From contig NC_046679.1 of NCBI RefSeq assembly GCF_009870125.1, forward strand, positions 23,746,001-23,810,000: DNA of 64,000 nt. Direction: 5' to 3'. Each line of letters starts with the position of its first letter. The stretch's first letter is position 1. Under the pieces are notes generated by a model that searched no databases, was not told the DNA's origin, and saw only the letters and a program-made list of their open reading frames with translations. Positions 24,101 through 37,500 of this stretch are shown in pieces. Both the position numbers and the translations under genes were made by a program. The DNA is from Drosophila pseudoobscura. Its lineage: Eukaryota > Arthropoda > Insecta > Diptera > Drosophilidae.

Positions 24101-26228
24101 TATCCACCAGGAAATCGGACTGCTCCAAAGATCACGTAAATATTGTGGAACATATAATATTTACCCACCGCACACACACAAGACTCCAAACAATGTCTTT
24201 CCCAAGGATATTCAACTACACTACAAGAACAAAGCAGAAGCAAAACTGCATTTTCCACAGTACTCGTAATCGTAGTTTTTCCCCGTCTTTTCTGCGCCTG
24301 CGCACAGCCCTCAGTCCTGCAATGAGCGACGGTAATTTGAAGACCGCGAGAGAAAAGCGAATGGATAATCCACCGGGGAGCTCATACGAGTATAGAAATT
24401 TCCAATTTGATTTTCCCACACATTGGGGGTTGTGAGGCAGCGGGAAAATTAGTCTTTTTATGCTTAATTAGGAATTTGTATTGAGTTTCCTCTGCCGTGT
24501 TCTTTTCTGAAGAAACAGCGCAGGAAGTGCCCCAAGCAATTGCTGCGGCAGACAGACAGTTGACAGTTGATCTCTGCCTCTACCTGAGGCACATGCTGCG
24601 GTTTGGCTTTGTTTGCTCTAGCTGCTTAATTGCACTGGCACTGCAACCTTGCCACGCCCACGGAAATCTCGACCACAGTCCAAACAAACACAAACACAAA
24701 AACAAGTCAAGTGCAGAAAACCCAAAAAAAAAAAACGGAAGGAGCCGAGGGCACTACCTGCTGTCCGTCAAGAAGGATATGCAGCTCTGTTCTGCGCAGA
24801 CGCAACGGTTTCCATTTCACTTACAGCTGCCTGAGTTTTTTGTGGACATAGGACATCGGCTTGGACATGGTCGTGGGCATGGACATGGACATGGCTGGTG
24901 GACAGCACTTTTGGCACTCGTTCTGCGGTTTAGGCAGACATGTGTCTATAATTTTATGCTGTGTCAGAGGAGATCCGGGTAAACGAAGTCAAGAGTCCGC
25001 TTGCGACAGGCGTGTGGTTGAGTTTTGTGAACAGAAGAAAAGGCTTGGAGGGGGTTAAAATAAATATTAGTTAAAACTTCCTCATGTTTGATAAATTGGA
25101 AAAGAATCCACTCTGTAATAAATAACATATATTCTTTACACCGGATCATTTCTTTTCCCTGTATTCATTCCCAAATTGAAATCTTAACAAACAGCAGCAT
25201 CTGCAGACGGGTTGTCATTGATTCCTCTGGCATGTGTCTGATCTGATTTGGGGTTTGCTTTGCCTCGTTTGCCGCATAATCGCTGTTGACGCGCATAAAT
25301 TTGTGGATCCCTCCGCGGAGGAATCAATCCCACACTCAACTCCCTATTCAAAAATCACCCCTTTTCGGGCTTATTTGTTTAGTCAACAAGCGGATTAACC
25401 AGCGGGTAACTTGAGATCGCCCCAAAGTCTCAAAGAAGCCACGGAAGTGTAGCTGTGATTCAAGGAAGGTGAGAGGGAGCTACCCCAAAGATTGGGAAGT
25501 GTTTGAAATGGTTTCACTAACAACTGTCACTGCACCCAAAAAAAGAGAGACATTTAAATATATTTCTATATTTGGAATTGGGAATTTCGTTTTAAAATTT
25601 CTCACAGTTTTCCCCATAAGAGTTTTTTGTGCGCTGCCTGCAATTAAAATTTAATTTTCAAGTAAACACTAATTATGTTTTTTCCCCCTAACCGAACTAT
25701 GCCTAATTTCGTCGCTAGTCAATGGAGGAGGTTCACCCTTAGTCGATATTGGAGGGTCACCCCTATTTTTCAAGTTCCTCGGCTGTGCCTTGATCCTGTC
25801 GCAGGTGGTTCGTTTCAGTGTTTCGATGTGTAGCAGGGCTTGCGTGCCATTTGCCCGACACAGAGATTTCTACGGTTTGTGTGTGCCGTACCACAGTTTA
25901 TAGTTTCCGGATCAAAAGATCACTTCCTGCAGGAAAATAGTATGACAGGATGCTCAACGATTTGGTGGGAAAGTTTTGTGTGGTGCGTCAGAAAATTCTT
26001 AGTCCTTCCTCTATTTCGATGATTTTTAATGATGTGCTTTAAAAACAAAAACAAAACAAACGAAAAATCAAACATTGGGAAGGCTTTGATATTTTCAGCT
26101 CCAATGTAACGAGCATCTCCACAAAGTACATATCACAATTTTTGATTTTGTTAAGAGTCTCGTTTGAAACACATCGAAATTTCTGTTGCAAGAGTTCTGC
26201 CGAAAGGAGTTTAAAATATTCAAGGACC
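21151..26228. other. Intergenic 5' of the CBM20/GDPD gene
   Basis: No gene recognised. Three perfect TACCGGG heptamers are at 21843-21863. GGTTATGGTTATGGTTATGG lies at about 23065, a GAC/GAAGGCGAAG purine array at 23675-23710, and a GGACATGGACATGG array at about 24862-24895. The promoter of the gene at 26,229 must be near the right end, but I see no clear TATA or initiator. Confidence 0.5.
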
Positions 26229-28451
26229 ATGCATCGCTGGTTCTTTGCCACTGATCGCGAGAAATGTGAGGAGGAGGCTAAGCCCTTGGAGGATCCCGCT
26301 CAGTTGGGAGCAGAAGAAAAAGAGAAGCAGGAGTTGGTGGCACCACCCGTTCCCACCACCGAGTGGCCCTTTTGCGTATTCTATCCCCGGTCGCTGCAGG
26401 GCAACGAGTATGTGGCCATCACTGGCGATTGTGAATCTCTCGGAAACTGGGATCCCAAGAAGGTTTTCGTGATGGACAAGAAGGACTGCCACAGCCAGCA
26501 AAAATTCGAGGCGAGTGTGGTCATTCCCAGAAATTTCGACATCCACTATCGCTACTGTGTGGTCATCCCCAGCACGGAGACGGATGAGGTGTACATACGC
26601 TACTGGGAGTCCCGCCTGGAGTCGCGTGTCATCCGCACCTGCCAGAACATGCTGAAGGCCTGCGATCGCTTTGGGTATCAGAACGAGAGTGATACCGACT
26701 ATCGGGTGGATCGGGGATGGGCCACCAGCGAGACCTACATCCACTTCAAGATCTTCAATGCGCCGTTCTTCTGGCAGAAGCAGTCTCCCCGTCTGCTCTA
26801 CGTGCATATCCAGCCGATGTTCGAGAAGGAGCAGATCTGTCCGTATGCGTACAAGGTTCCTGTCCCAGCGCTCAAATGTCTCACACTCAGCAGCCGTCAA
26901 TCCGAGTCCGCAGCTGGCGATGAGACCGACCAGAGTCTCCGTCTGACCTACACAGAGGTAGCCAACCTGCTCTACTCGAGTGAGCTTAGCTTCCAGCCGG
27001 ACCATGGAGTCTGCTGCGGGCCGGAAGACATGCAGCTCTACCACTGTTCCATTGGGAGTCCGCTGGAGACGCACTACCGTCTTGATCTGTACACCTTTGC
27101 CCACAAGGCAGGGTCCGACGAGCCTCCCTACCACTACGGCTATGGCTTCGTGAAGCCTGGTCAGCTGGTGGGCAGCGAGGGCCATATAATCGTCTCCATC
27201 ACCTGTGCCTCCACCCACCGACCCCTGATCGAGATGTGCCTTCGCTACCTGGTCATCCGTCCCCTGGAGAACTTCAAGTGCGATATGCGGCGGACGTACG
27301 AGCGCTACTGGCGCCGCAATCGCCTGCCGATGGACATTGGCCATCGAGGATCGGGCATAACCTACTACCTCGGACAGGATCTGGTGCGGGAGAACACGCT
27401 CTACGGCTTCAAGCAGGCCGCTGTGGCCAATGCCGATATGGTGGAGTTCGATGTGCAGCTGACGAAGGACGCCCAAGTGGTTGTCTACCACGACTTTGTG
27501 ATGAAGTTTCTCCTGCAGCGCTGTTCTAGCTACGAGGAGTTGCTCACCAACTGCGATCTGCTGATATTTCCCTGCGAGAAGCTCAATCGCCTGAAGCTCT
27601 TGGCGATGGGAGGATGCAAGCGGACCAACCATATTGCCGTGCCCTTCGAAGCCTTCACCTACGACCAGTTGACCCTGGCGCGAGTCTTGCGCTTTGCCGC
27701 CAACAAGGGACGCGAGGTGCCATGCGATCGTATGCTGCATGAGCAGCGGCCCTTCCCTCTGCTGCTGGACATGTTCGAGAAGGAGCAGACTCTGCTGCCA
27801 CAGTCCCTTGGTTTCAACATCGAAATCAAGTTCCCGCAGCTGGACAGCACCCGGCGCTGGGAGGACGAGTGCTTCAAGCCTACCTTTGATCGAAACCTAT
27901 ACGTGGACACTATCCTGGAGATAGTCCTTCAGCATGCCGGCAGCAGACGCATCCTTTTCTCATGCTTTGATGCGGATATCTGCACGATGGTGCGCCTGAA
28001 GCAGAACCTCTATCCCGTGATGCTGCTTACCGAGAATCCCGAGTGCCCGGTCCAGTATTTGGACAAGCGTGTCAGTGTCTTGGATAATGCTGTCCACCTG
28101 GCCCATTCCTTAGAGTTCTTCGGCCTGGCCATGCATACCAATACGGTGCTGCAGCAACCGACAATTGTGGCCCAGCTCCAGCAGCTGCACCTCCACGGCG
28201 TCGTCTGGGGCAGCCTTAATGTGGACATTCGGGTGCGCGATGTAATGAAGAAGCACGGGGTAGTGGGCATCATCTACGATCGTCTGGATCAGCTGGATCA
28301 GGCGGGGGAGGAGCTGCCCTGCGGCAATCTATGCATCGTAGATTCAATAGCTAACCGAAAGATGCTGCAAGAAATGGAGGAGAAGGAGTGGGGGGCCAAG
28401 TGCGGCTTTAAGTCCGGGGATGATATTAATGAGGCGCCCAGATATTGCTAG
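26229..28451 (+). CDS. Glycerophosphocholine phosphodiesterase (CBM20 + GDPD), intronless
   Basis: 740-residue single-exon protein of the GPCPD1/Gde1 family, expected to hydrolyse glycerophosphodiesters such as glycerophosphocholine to glycerol-3-phosphate, probably in the cytosol (no signal peptide or membrane segment seen). An N-terminal starch-binding CBM20 module occupies about residues 44-160 (WPFCVFYP, ITGDCESLGNWDP). The GDPD catalytic domain runs from about 366 to 690. Metal and catalytic residues are visible: His372-Arg in DIGHRG, Glu406 and Asp408 in VEFDVQ, His421 in YHDF, and Glu532 in FNIEIKFP. The start is the first ATG in frame (ACCATGC); the frame is open further upstream without another ATG. 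There is no canonical AATAAA soon after the stop. Several paralogues exist in Drosophila; CG3942 is my best recollection for one beside svp, given without confidence. The gene sits alone in a gene-poor region. A long open frame on the opposite strand is a codon-bias shadow. Confidence 0.92.
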   Translation: MHRWFFATDREKCEEEAKPLEDPAQLGAEEKEKQELVAPPVPTTEWPFCVFYPRSLQGNEYVAITGDCESLGNWDPKKVFVMDKKDCHSQQKFEASVVIPRNFDIHYRYCVVIPSTETDEVYIRYWESRLESRVIRTCQNMLKACDRFGYQNESDTDYRVDRGWATSETYIHFKIFNAPFFWQKQSPRLLYVHIQPMFEKEQICPYAYKVPVPALKCLTLSSRQSESAAGDETDQSLRLTYTEVANLLYSSELSFQPDHGVCCGPEDMQLYHCSIGSPLETHYRLDLYTFAHKAGSDEPPYHYGYGFVKPGQLVGSEGHIIVSITCASTHRPLIEMCLRYLVIRPLENFKCDMRRTYERYWRRNRLPMDIGHRGSGITYYLGQDLVRENTLYGFKQAAVANADMVEFDVQLTKDAQVVVYHDFVMKFLLQRCSSYEELLTNCDLLIFPCEKLNRLKLLAMGGCKRTNHIAVPFEAFTYDQLTLARVLRFAANKGREVPCDRMLHEQRPFPLLLDMFEKEQTLLPQSLGFNIEIKFPQLDSTRRWEDECFKPTFDRNLYVDTILEIVLQHAGSRRILFSCFDADICTMVRLKQNLYPVMLLTENPECPVQYLDKRVSVLDNAVHLAHSLEFFGLAMHTNTVLQQPTIVAQLQQLHLHGVVWGSLNVDIRVRDVMKKHGVVGIIYDRLDQLDQAGEELPCGNLCIVDSIANRKMLQEMEEKEWGAKCGFKSGDDINEAPRYC

Positions 28452-31323
28452 CTGTTGAATTTACAAGATACTATACGCGGATATTCCCAAAAAATGCTCT
28501 GGCTTTCCTTTATGAATGGAAGACAAAAGTAATGGCTTCCAACGTGTGTCCAATATCTTGGCTTAGTAATTCACGCGCCCCACGCTCCTGGGGAATCCCA
28601 TAAAGACAGAGGGCATTACACGACTAAGCCGTGAATATCCACCAGTTTAAGCCACAGTCAAAGTTACGACAATTGTCAATACAGAGAGCGAGTGTTCTTA
28701 CCCCTTTGAAGGACCACCATCACCAGCACCCCCCGGGCAATTGGCGAACTTTTTTCGCAAACATTCCAGGGAAAGACTGTGCGTCAAAGGAGATAAGCTC
28801 ATGTGAACTATTGCCAGAAAGATAAACACAAAGGCAGGGACGGTCCATGGTCCATGATGCATGGTCCATGGTCCATACAGGATGCTCAGAGAAGGGGTTA
28901 GAGTTAGGGTCCAGGAGTCCTTTAGTCCTTTAGTCCGGTCAAACGACACACAGCCTCGTAAATGATATCCCATGGCGAATGGGTCTTGTCTTCCTTTTAT
29001 GGCCCGTTGCACACTTTAGCAACACTCACTCGACGCGACGCGGCGCTGGTCGCTGGATTGTCTTTGGGCTCAACCCCATTCCGAGGCGGGTCCCCTGCTC
29101 GGGTATTAATATCCTTTTGCATATCATAAGACTCGACTCTCTCTCTCCCTGTGGGATGTTTGCTAGGTTGTTGTGCAACTTCCATCCATACCATTATGCT
29201 ATTTATCATAATTTTTCAATTTAACACTGCTTTGTACACATGGGACAGATACACAGATACACGGATACACCTCAGCATGTCCCGGACATCCTTCTTCCTG
29301 GCTCTATCCTGAAACTATATACTTTCAATGTTTACTTGCGCAAACATCCTTTGACGAACTTTGCCCATTGTCCAGGAGTCCACTTTGATGGCTTGGCCGT
29401 ACTTTCGTTTTTGCATTCTCATCGATATCCTCCTGCCTGTTTGCTTTGCTCATCCCATGGACGGACCTATCTTCAGGGACACACTCACGTGGCCGTTAAG
29501 GACGACGTTATTAATGAGCATTTTGACACTTACGTCTTGACATTTGCACAGCTGGTCGTTTGTCTTAAGACTTTTGGCCATTGCAGCGCTCGATTGGAAA
29601 AGGTCAACTACTGTCTGGATCCCCCAGCTATCGTAGATTGTTTTCTTCTTTCTTATAGCTACAGCCTGATGATTCCTGATATTTGAATAAAACTATAATT
29701 GTGTTTGCTTTGTACAAAAGATGAGAATTCTAGGGTCTGGGATTTAGTTGGGAAATAGGCAGTATTAGTTTATTCTTCCCATTGCGCTTTTACCTTTAGC
29801 TGGTATCCCCACAAATAGTAAAGCATTTGCATAAGTCAAGACTTACTTCAGCATATGGATAATGATTGATTGAGATGTTGGCCCTTTTGGGAGATCAGAA
29901 AGGTGACCATTTGGTAAGATACAGTTTGTCATTCTTTGGTTCAAATCATAGACAGACAGGAAGACCTCTCCTCTCTGTGTTATCTCCACTCAAACGAATA
30001 TACATTCAATCTCCTCCAGTCCCTGCAATCAAGGCTTGCATAAAACTCTCTCCAGACTCCGATCAAATTAAAACATAAATTCATGGAGGACAAACAAACT
30101 TTCCATAGAGGGAAACCCTCTTCTTTAAACGCAAATTGAAAGCCCTGACCATCGTCCAGTTCCAGCATTAGCACAGAGCCAGCTGTCTTCAGGGTTATCA
30201 AATGACCAACCCCACTCCACTCCACTCCACTCCACCCCACACTCCACTCCCTTTCCAACCCATTGCATTCCCTTAGTGCCGGGGATTGTTTGCCTTCAAT
30301 TTGACTACAAACCATAATTTATCTTTTCAGTGGTGTTGGTTCCTTCGGTCAGCGCGACAATGGGCGCTGGGCCAGCGCTGGTCGCCAGCGTCAAGGATTA
30401 TTGATTATGCAAAGTGCCTTTGCAGGACACAATGCCGAGAAAAACAAAGGGCTTAAGCAAAGAGAAGAAAGGATTCTCGCCAAGAAATCTCAAGCTGGGC
30501 GAAGGGGTTGCTCAAAAACTGGACATTGGTCAGTGGAAATTATGAAATATTCTGACGAACCTGGAAAAGTATCCCCTTACAGGATACAAAGCGTGTGTTT
30601 TCGCTTATTAGAGAGATAATGGTTTCCGACAACGGACTCCGGACTCTGTCTTAATGGTCAGTTTCGCTATTTTGGCATGGTTAATTAATATCCAGGCTCC
30701 TGCCGAGTGTGAGAAAGTTGCTACCTCCTCCGAAGAGGGAGGCAAAGGTGAGACACCGAAAGGCTTTGGCCGCTGACGGATGCTGATGGATTAGGGCGAT
30801 AATTAATGATGCATCGGACACTGTCCATCGGTAATTGCGGCGTGGCTGTATCTGTATCTGGTTTTGGTATTATCACAAATTGACCAAGTAAACGAGGATG
30901 ACCTTCGGTTCTCACCCAAAGGATCTTTGTGATCTGTTGAACTGTGGTAACTAATTTGAAACCTGGTTTCTTATAAGCAACTCTTTTGTGTCTTAAAAAC
31001 ATTTCCTGATTAGTATTTTGATGAATTTCCAAACAGATGCTCCAAACTTTTAGTAAAGCTAAGAAGTTATCCTCTTCGATCTCTCTTCGATTATTTGCCT
31101 TTTCCTATATTCCTTCTCTACAAAATCATTCTGTAATCAACTTGAAAGAGAATGCTTCGAAGTCTTTTTTTTGTATTTAGTTGAAAAATTAAAATCCTTC
31201 GAAAAACAATATTTTTCAGTTCGCTTAAGAAATATCAATTCCTACAAAAAAAGAGGGAGAAATGGTATCATCTTCATCTGTTCCGTTTCAGAGGCTTTTT
31301 CATCTTTTGCCTGTCCGTATATA
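28452..31323. other. Intergenic, nothing coding recognised
   Basis: Non-coding by inspection. Simple repeats include a GGTCCAT cluster at 28842-28876 and CACTC/CCACT pentamers at 30213-30235. A 148-codon open frame at 29240-29686 has no recognisable domain and was rejected. Confidence 0.5.
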
Positions 31324-31534
31324 GTACATATATACATTAAATATATGTACATATATAGAGACAGTGTTGTTGCAGACAGTCGGTTGATAAGAAGCATTTT
31401 GTTTCTTTGAATGAGGCTGATAAGCGCCATTTAAAACGGAGCCAGAGCGAGAGCCAGAGGCGAGGTCAATTGACCTGCTTTTAGGCAGAGACTTGAGCAC
31501 GTACATATGTACATATATACGTACATATGTACGT
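31324..31534. repeat. TACATA palindrome cluster
   Basis: GTACATATA (31324-31332) pairs with TATATGTAC (31342-31350). Further on, ACGTACATATGTAC (31499-31512) is followed by the perfect 16-nt palindrome ACGTACATATGTACGT (31519-31534). All are AT-rich and could extrude as cruciforms. Confidence 0.7.
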
Positions 31535-34500
31535 CCGTTCATCGGAACATCGGAGAGTGCTTGCCAGAGAGATCCCCTCTATACGAGCAACGGTCCCCCG
31601 CCATCACCGCTAATCTGTCAGTCGAGTGTCTGTTTGTTTGCTGTCAATTTTCAGGCCAAAAATGTAAACAAAAACGGGAATAGAAAACATACTAAAAAGA
31701 AATATTCCACACGCTTCTAATTAACGAATAAATAGCACTTATTATTCCTCTGAATAAATACACAGATGCATAGACGTGTATATATATTTATATACCAGAG
31801 TTTCTATATAATAGATGTTGACAATAAACAGGCGTCTGTGGCTGGTCTTATCAACCAAAAAGAGTATGCAAAATTGTTATTTAAATAATGTCTTATATGG
31901 AAAGAGAGAACTTTGAGATTATAATTTGTTAAAACTGAACTTTTGTCCTGTAACAGAGGGAAGAACATCATCTGAGCATCAGACAGAGCATTCCCTGATC
32001 TCTGGCGACATCAATTTTTAGGGTGAACAATTTCAATTAGGTTCACGTTGAACCGTGATTCAGATTAACACACTCCAACACTTCCACAATTCCATTTGCA
32101 TTTGCTTTTCCATTTCCATTTCCAGAGACCTCTAGATCGATCCCCAAGCACAAAGTAGTAGTTTCTGATAATGCAATTGTTGTGCAATCTACTATAGACA
32201 TACATATTTTGCATACTGCAGTTAATCAGTACTAAAGAACGGGGTACCACTACTTACTATCCCACGCTACTATCCGTCAAGACAATGCTGTTCATTGGAC
32301 GAACAATAGATGGATATTCATGCGGTTGTGTCCACCACCATTAGAAGTACATTAGGGTGCCGGTGCCCCCTCCTCCCCCACTCACAGGAGCAGCGGAGGC
32401 GACACACATGCAAGCTGCAAGAGAAATTCGAGATACGAGATACTCGTACTTCAGCCGATGATGACGACAACGGCTGCTGCTGCTGCTGTTGAGGATCCAA
32501 ACAAAGACGCCTTTTGTTGGTACGGATGGATGGTTGGTTGGATGGTTGGATGGATGGGTTCATGTCGTATCTTTCTTTCTCCTGGCCCCTGGCCGCAACC
32601 GCAAATGACGCAAAATTGTCGCCAGCACACCCTCTCACACTCTCAAACTCTCTCTCTCACACACACAGAAAATAAATCTCTTGACAAGATAACAAGATGC
32701 ATCTTTGAGATACGATGGGCCACAAAAATACCGTTTAATGAGGCTGCCCCGACACGACACGCAGCTTGACTATTTCTTAGATCTTATCTCTAGAGAGGGA
32801 GTCGGTCACTCAAAGGATATTAGCCGGCTGCCTATTCTCATTGAAATCCATTCCATTCTTCTTCCTTTTTCTCGGCCGGGTCTCTGTGGCCATAACTCTT
32901 GTGACTTTATGTCCGTTCTTCCGTTCATTGTTTGACCACAAAACTGTCCAAAGACCCAGTCAATTTCTGGGATTGTAAGTGCTTCCTTCCGCCTTTTCTG
33001 TTGGACATAAAATTCAAATATTTAGAGCCCAAATGTGCAGCGTCAACAGAAAGGATTGTTGATTGGTTAGGTTCCAAAAAGCATTGAGAGTAGGGTACAA
33101 ATTGATGTCGCTGCACTCCCACAAGAAAATCCTGAAAGGATAATGCAAATGAGACACTTGAGAACCATCAGAAAAAGCCTCACGTCCTATGAATATGTAA
33201 TTTCTGCCCAGCCATGAATAGAATCCTGTAACAAAGACACTCAACACTCAAGTGGCCATTGAGAGGCTTTCCTAGAGTATGGGAAAATATGTGTAAGTGT
33301 ATGAAAAGAATCAAAATTAAGTGGAAAGTTTTCAGTTCTTCATCTGACTTGTGTCAAAGCTGCTGCTTACTTTGAGAAAAAACCTTATTCAAATGCGTTA
33401 TAAACCTTTTTTGCGCCATGACAACATATTAAATGGGTCTTAAGCCCTAAACAATGAGGTTTACACGCAGATTTACCTCCTCTTTTTCGTTCGTTGAAAA
33501 GTTTAAGCGATTAGTGCAATTTAGCGAAAATAATATGCGAAATTGCATGCTTCAACGCGCTCTCAATGGCACTCAATGCACTGCACCGCACACCACCGCA
33601 CATACAGCGACACAACGACACAACGACACCTAGATAGTGCGAAAAGGGGAATCCCCGCTGAGCCACTTAATGTGGGAAAATTCTCGTCACTTGTCAGCAC
33701 ACGCCCACGGCTGGAACTACCCTCGGAATCTACTCATAGGATAAAAGTGTTAAAGTACAATGGACTCTTGGCAATTGTTGCAGATCGACAGAGCGATCCT
33801 TGCGAATGCGTAAAACTCAGTGAACATTCAAGTGCCAGACACAGACACAGACAATGGGAAGGTGGCATACAAACAGGAGCAAAAAGAAGCTGCTGACAAA
33901 CAAAAAGGAGAAACAGATACAGGGATCGTACGAGTAGAACTCATAATCCTTTCAATGCGCCACTTAAGCCGATCAGGCGTGGCAACAAACGAAGAAAAGA
34001 GGAAACAGAAACAGAAACCCTTGCTCCGAAAACAGGACCCTACGCGTGCAGCCTCCGGTGGCATTCCATTGTGGACCATTTAGTGTGTGCGGTTCGTCGG
34101 ATGTTTAACCCATTTGTGTTAGGGTTTGCTCTGGTTCTCGACTCAAAGATGAAACTGAAACTCCGACAAATTAGGGCACTCCGCATCCATTGGCCTTTGT
34201 TCGGAGTCTAAGGTCGGTGGACCCTTCCCTTTCTTAATGCGGAAGATCATAATGTTTGCATCGAAGGGTTGATCTTGTTGATCTTGTTTTTGAGATCACC
34301 TTTTCGCTGTGATGTGATTTATATATTTGTATAGGCAGTGGCTATCTTGATTTGGGATATCCGAGTGCTGCTTAAGGATTCCTCCTTATTAAGGTTTGAC
34401 TTTTGCACTCTCATCTTTGATCTTTGATGCACGTGCCGCAGATAACTGAATGGGAGATGATGATATTTGATTATAAACTGTAATAAGAGATATGTATGTA

Positions 34501-37500
34501 CATTGGGGGGATAAATAAAGTTCTATTGGAGCATCTTGGTCATCAAATAACATTACCTCGTTCAATTATATTTCTAAATTTCATAAATAAAACCACAATT
34601 TCAATTTTCGCTACTACGCAAATTGTCCATTAGGCTTATTACGCAAACATCTATGCATTCGTACAATATTTGTGCGTCTAATTTTCTGAAAGATTGAAAT
34701 GCAAACCTTTTGTCGAACACCAAAAATCTGTTGATGGATGGGCCCATTGTTCGGGCTTGTCAGTTTCGCTTGGAGTTATGCAAAAACCAATTGTCTGGGG
34801 CGCACATCACATCACATCGGATTCGGATTACACCTGGTCTCTGGACCCTGGGTCCAAAGACTGACAGTGCAAACAGATTATTTTCATAAATTAGACTTTA
34901 TTAATCATTAAGACGACAGCAGCAGCAGCGGCCGCATGAGGTAACTTTCAAGACGGGATTCGGGAAAAGACAGGACGGAACTTCTGTTGAAGGAGAACTG
35001 GTGCTGGCGAAAGGGGTGGGAAAGGATGTGCGGTCTAGGGCTTACAAACTGGACATTGGTCAGCGCATTGGTCAGTCACGCACGTAATTCCGGCATTACT
35101 CCCATCGGACAGCGGCGTAGAGCAGCGGCCAACGGGATAGGAAGAGTTCAGAGGTCATCACCGTACATTTTCTTGTTTCTTCTCACAGTCCAACAGTGAC
35201 TGGACTCCGAACAGCAGGAAACTTAAGACGTTTTCACGATGAATTTTAATGATTTTTATATTCAAATGAGTTTTGCGCGGTGCTCCAACCCGTTTGCCCG
35301 GTTTCCCTTGGACCCAGGGGAGTGTCCGAGTCGCAGGACAGTGTCCCGATTTCGTATCCTGCTGATGCCTGGATTGGCTCGGTCAAGCTCTGTGCAAATC
35401 TCTTCCAAAATGGCCAACGTTACTGTGACCCACTCCTTTCGCTTCCTCCTGCCTAGCTCTTTATTGTGTGGCCTCGGACAAAGGGTCAATCTGAAAGGGC
35501 AACAGTTGATGTTTAGAGCGCATGTGTTAGGCCCTGGCATGGGTGGCCATTTTGTTCGAAGGACCTCTTCACATTAACCAACCGAATGGAATGAATCAAA
35601 TTTGTGGCCGAACCACACAAAAAAACTGAAATATTTTACCACATAACACAACGAGTATTCTTCAGTATGTGTCTTTATATATAATAGGGGCCTGAACACC
35701 TAGGGCCTTGGACACCTGAATGAAACATACAGAGGAAGCTTTTTTTATACAGTTGTTATATTGACCGATTGGGAGCTATAGGCGAATGGATCTAAAGAGA
35801 ATGCTGCTTCTTGGCTCTTCACATCTTTGCAGTTCCCCGAACGAAAATATGATATCCGGTGGAGACACACACGCATAAAGTGTTCATCTGAACTTTGTCA
35901 CCGCCTCGTGTGCCCCATAAAAATGTAATTCATAACTTAATTCAAACGGTATCTGGTTGGTTTTATAAATAAAACACTCTTTGGTTTTTATGCTTTTTTA
36001 ACTGCCGGCCCTACGCTCTTTTTATAGCTACCACTTGACCAGCAGCGGCCTAATCGCCTAGGTTGGCTTTTGTGACACCTGCAGCTCTAGTTTTGGGGGC
36101 CAGATCTTAAGATCATGGTGAAGTTGTCACTGCTTACTCCAGATACACACATTTGATCTTACCCGACTTCTTATCAAGGGTTGCGACGCTCTTCCTATCT
36201 TTATCTCTATTTACAGGTAGTGGTGCACTTCCGGAAGAAGTGCTGCTAGTTAAAAGAAAACCAAACCCCACTTTTAATGAAGATAAATCGAAATGGAGTC
36301 AAGGAACAATCCCACAGATTGAGCAACTGTTTGGGTTTGAAATTTCACCTTTTGACATCATCGCTGTATAAACTACAGGATCTACGCGATACAGCCGAAG
36401 CATGTACCGAACGGTGACATTTAAATTAATAAACTCCAGGCGCGTAACTGCAGTCAATTATTCGGCCGAAAATATCCTGTTTCCAGCATCCAGTTTCGGC
36501 ATCATCATCATCATTATTAACACTTTCCACGGATACTTGAACTACGTTTGGCAGTTGCTCGGGACGGCAGGGACGGCATCCTGGGTCCTGGGTCCTGAGT
36601 CCGGGATGGTCCGCTTGTTGTGTTTTTGTAATGCTATATAATTACACCATCAAGTTGACTGATGACACGGAATGAATCTTTGTCGCTTCCCTTACACAAC
36701 ACACACACAAATCTGCATAAATTCATAATTTTTCTTCGCCACCCTGTGTACGGGTTTCTCGTACAACCCTTGCCCGGTTTAGGGATATCCGCTCACTAGG
36801 ATTTGACTTTCCCCTCGGATTAGAGAGAGAGAGAGACGAAGAAATGTTCCCCTTGGAGGGAAGTGAGTTCTCAATGAATCGATTTTGCTGTACGAGCCTA
36901 AAGGGAGTTAAATAAATATTTAATATAACGATGTCCTTATTTAGTTAAGGAACTTTTCAGATTCGAACTAATGCTCCAATCTTCCAATTTGTAATCTATG
37001 GTGAATTCTCTTGAGGGATTGCAAATTTGTATCTTACTACATTTGCAGTCAATGAAATTTCAATGATTCCTTTATTTCTACAGGCTTCTTCAGGCAGCCA
37101 CACCAGTTGAACTGTGAGTGGGGACCATTGACTGTGCCCTGATCTGATCCATACTGGCCATATGCCGACTGCTAATGCGCTTTCAGCCTCGATCTGTCAT
37201 GCGGGACAATCGGAGATGTCAAAATTTTTGACACTTCAATTTCTTCGTCGCAAGAACACGGAGACAAATGAGCAGCGCGTGTGTTTCCTTATTGCATTAC
37301 GAATACATGCGAATATCCTGCCAGGACGAGGCTCTCACTCTACGGTGTGTAGGTGCAGCCGTCGTCTGTCAGACGCGTCTTGTCATGCATCAAAAAAAGA
37401 AAAAGACAAAAAAGAAAAAAGATATGAAGAAAGGAAAATGGAAATGGAAATGGGAATGAATAAAAGCCAGAAAGGGAACCAAGTCAAAGCAAACAGAATG

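Noticed and set aside
26142-26228. N-terminal extension of the GDPD gene
   Set aside because: The extra 29 codons begin with TTG, not ATG. The first ATG in frame is 26229.
26220-27740. A 500-codon open frame antisense to the GDPD gene
   Set aside because: It is a mirror of strong third-position GC bias in the real gene and has no recognisable domain.
29240-29686. 148-codon open frame with an ATG
   Set aside because: No domain, no promoter or polyA arrangement, odd composition and codon use; probably chance.
36153-36371. Open frame reading like a signal-peptide protein
   Set aside because: Begins with TTG and has no in-frame ATG before its hydrophobic part; no supporting promoter.
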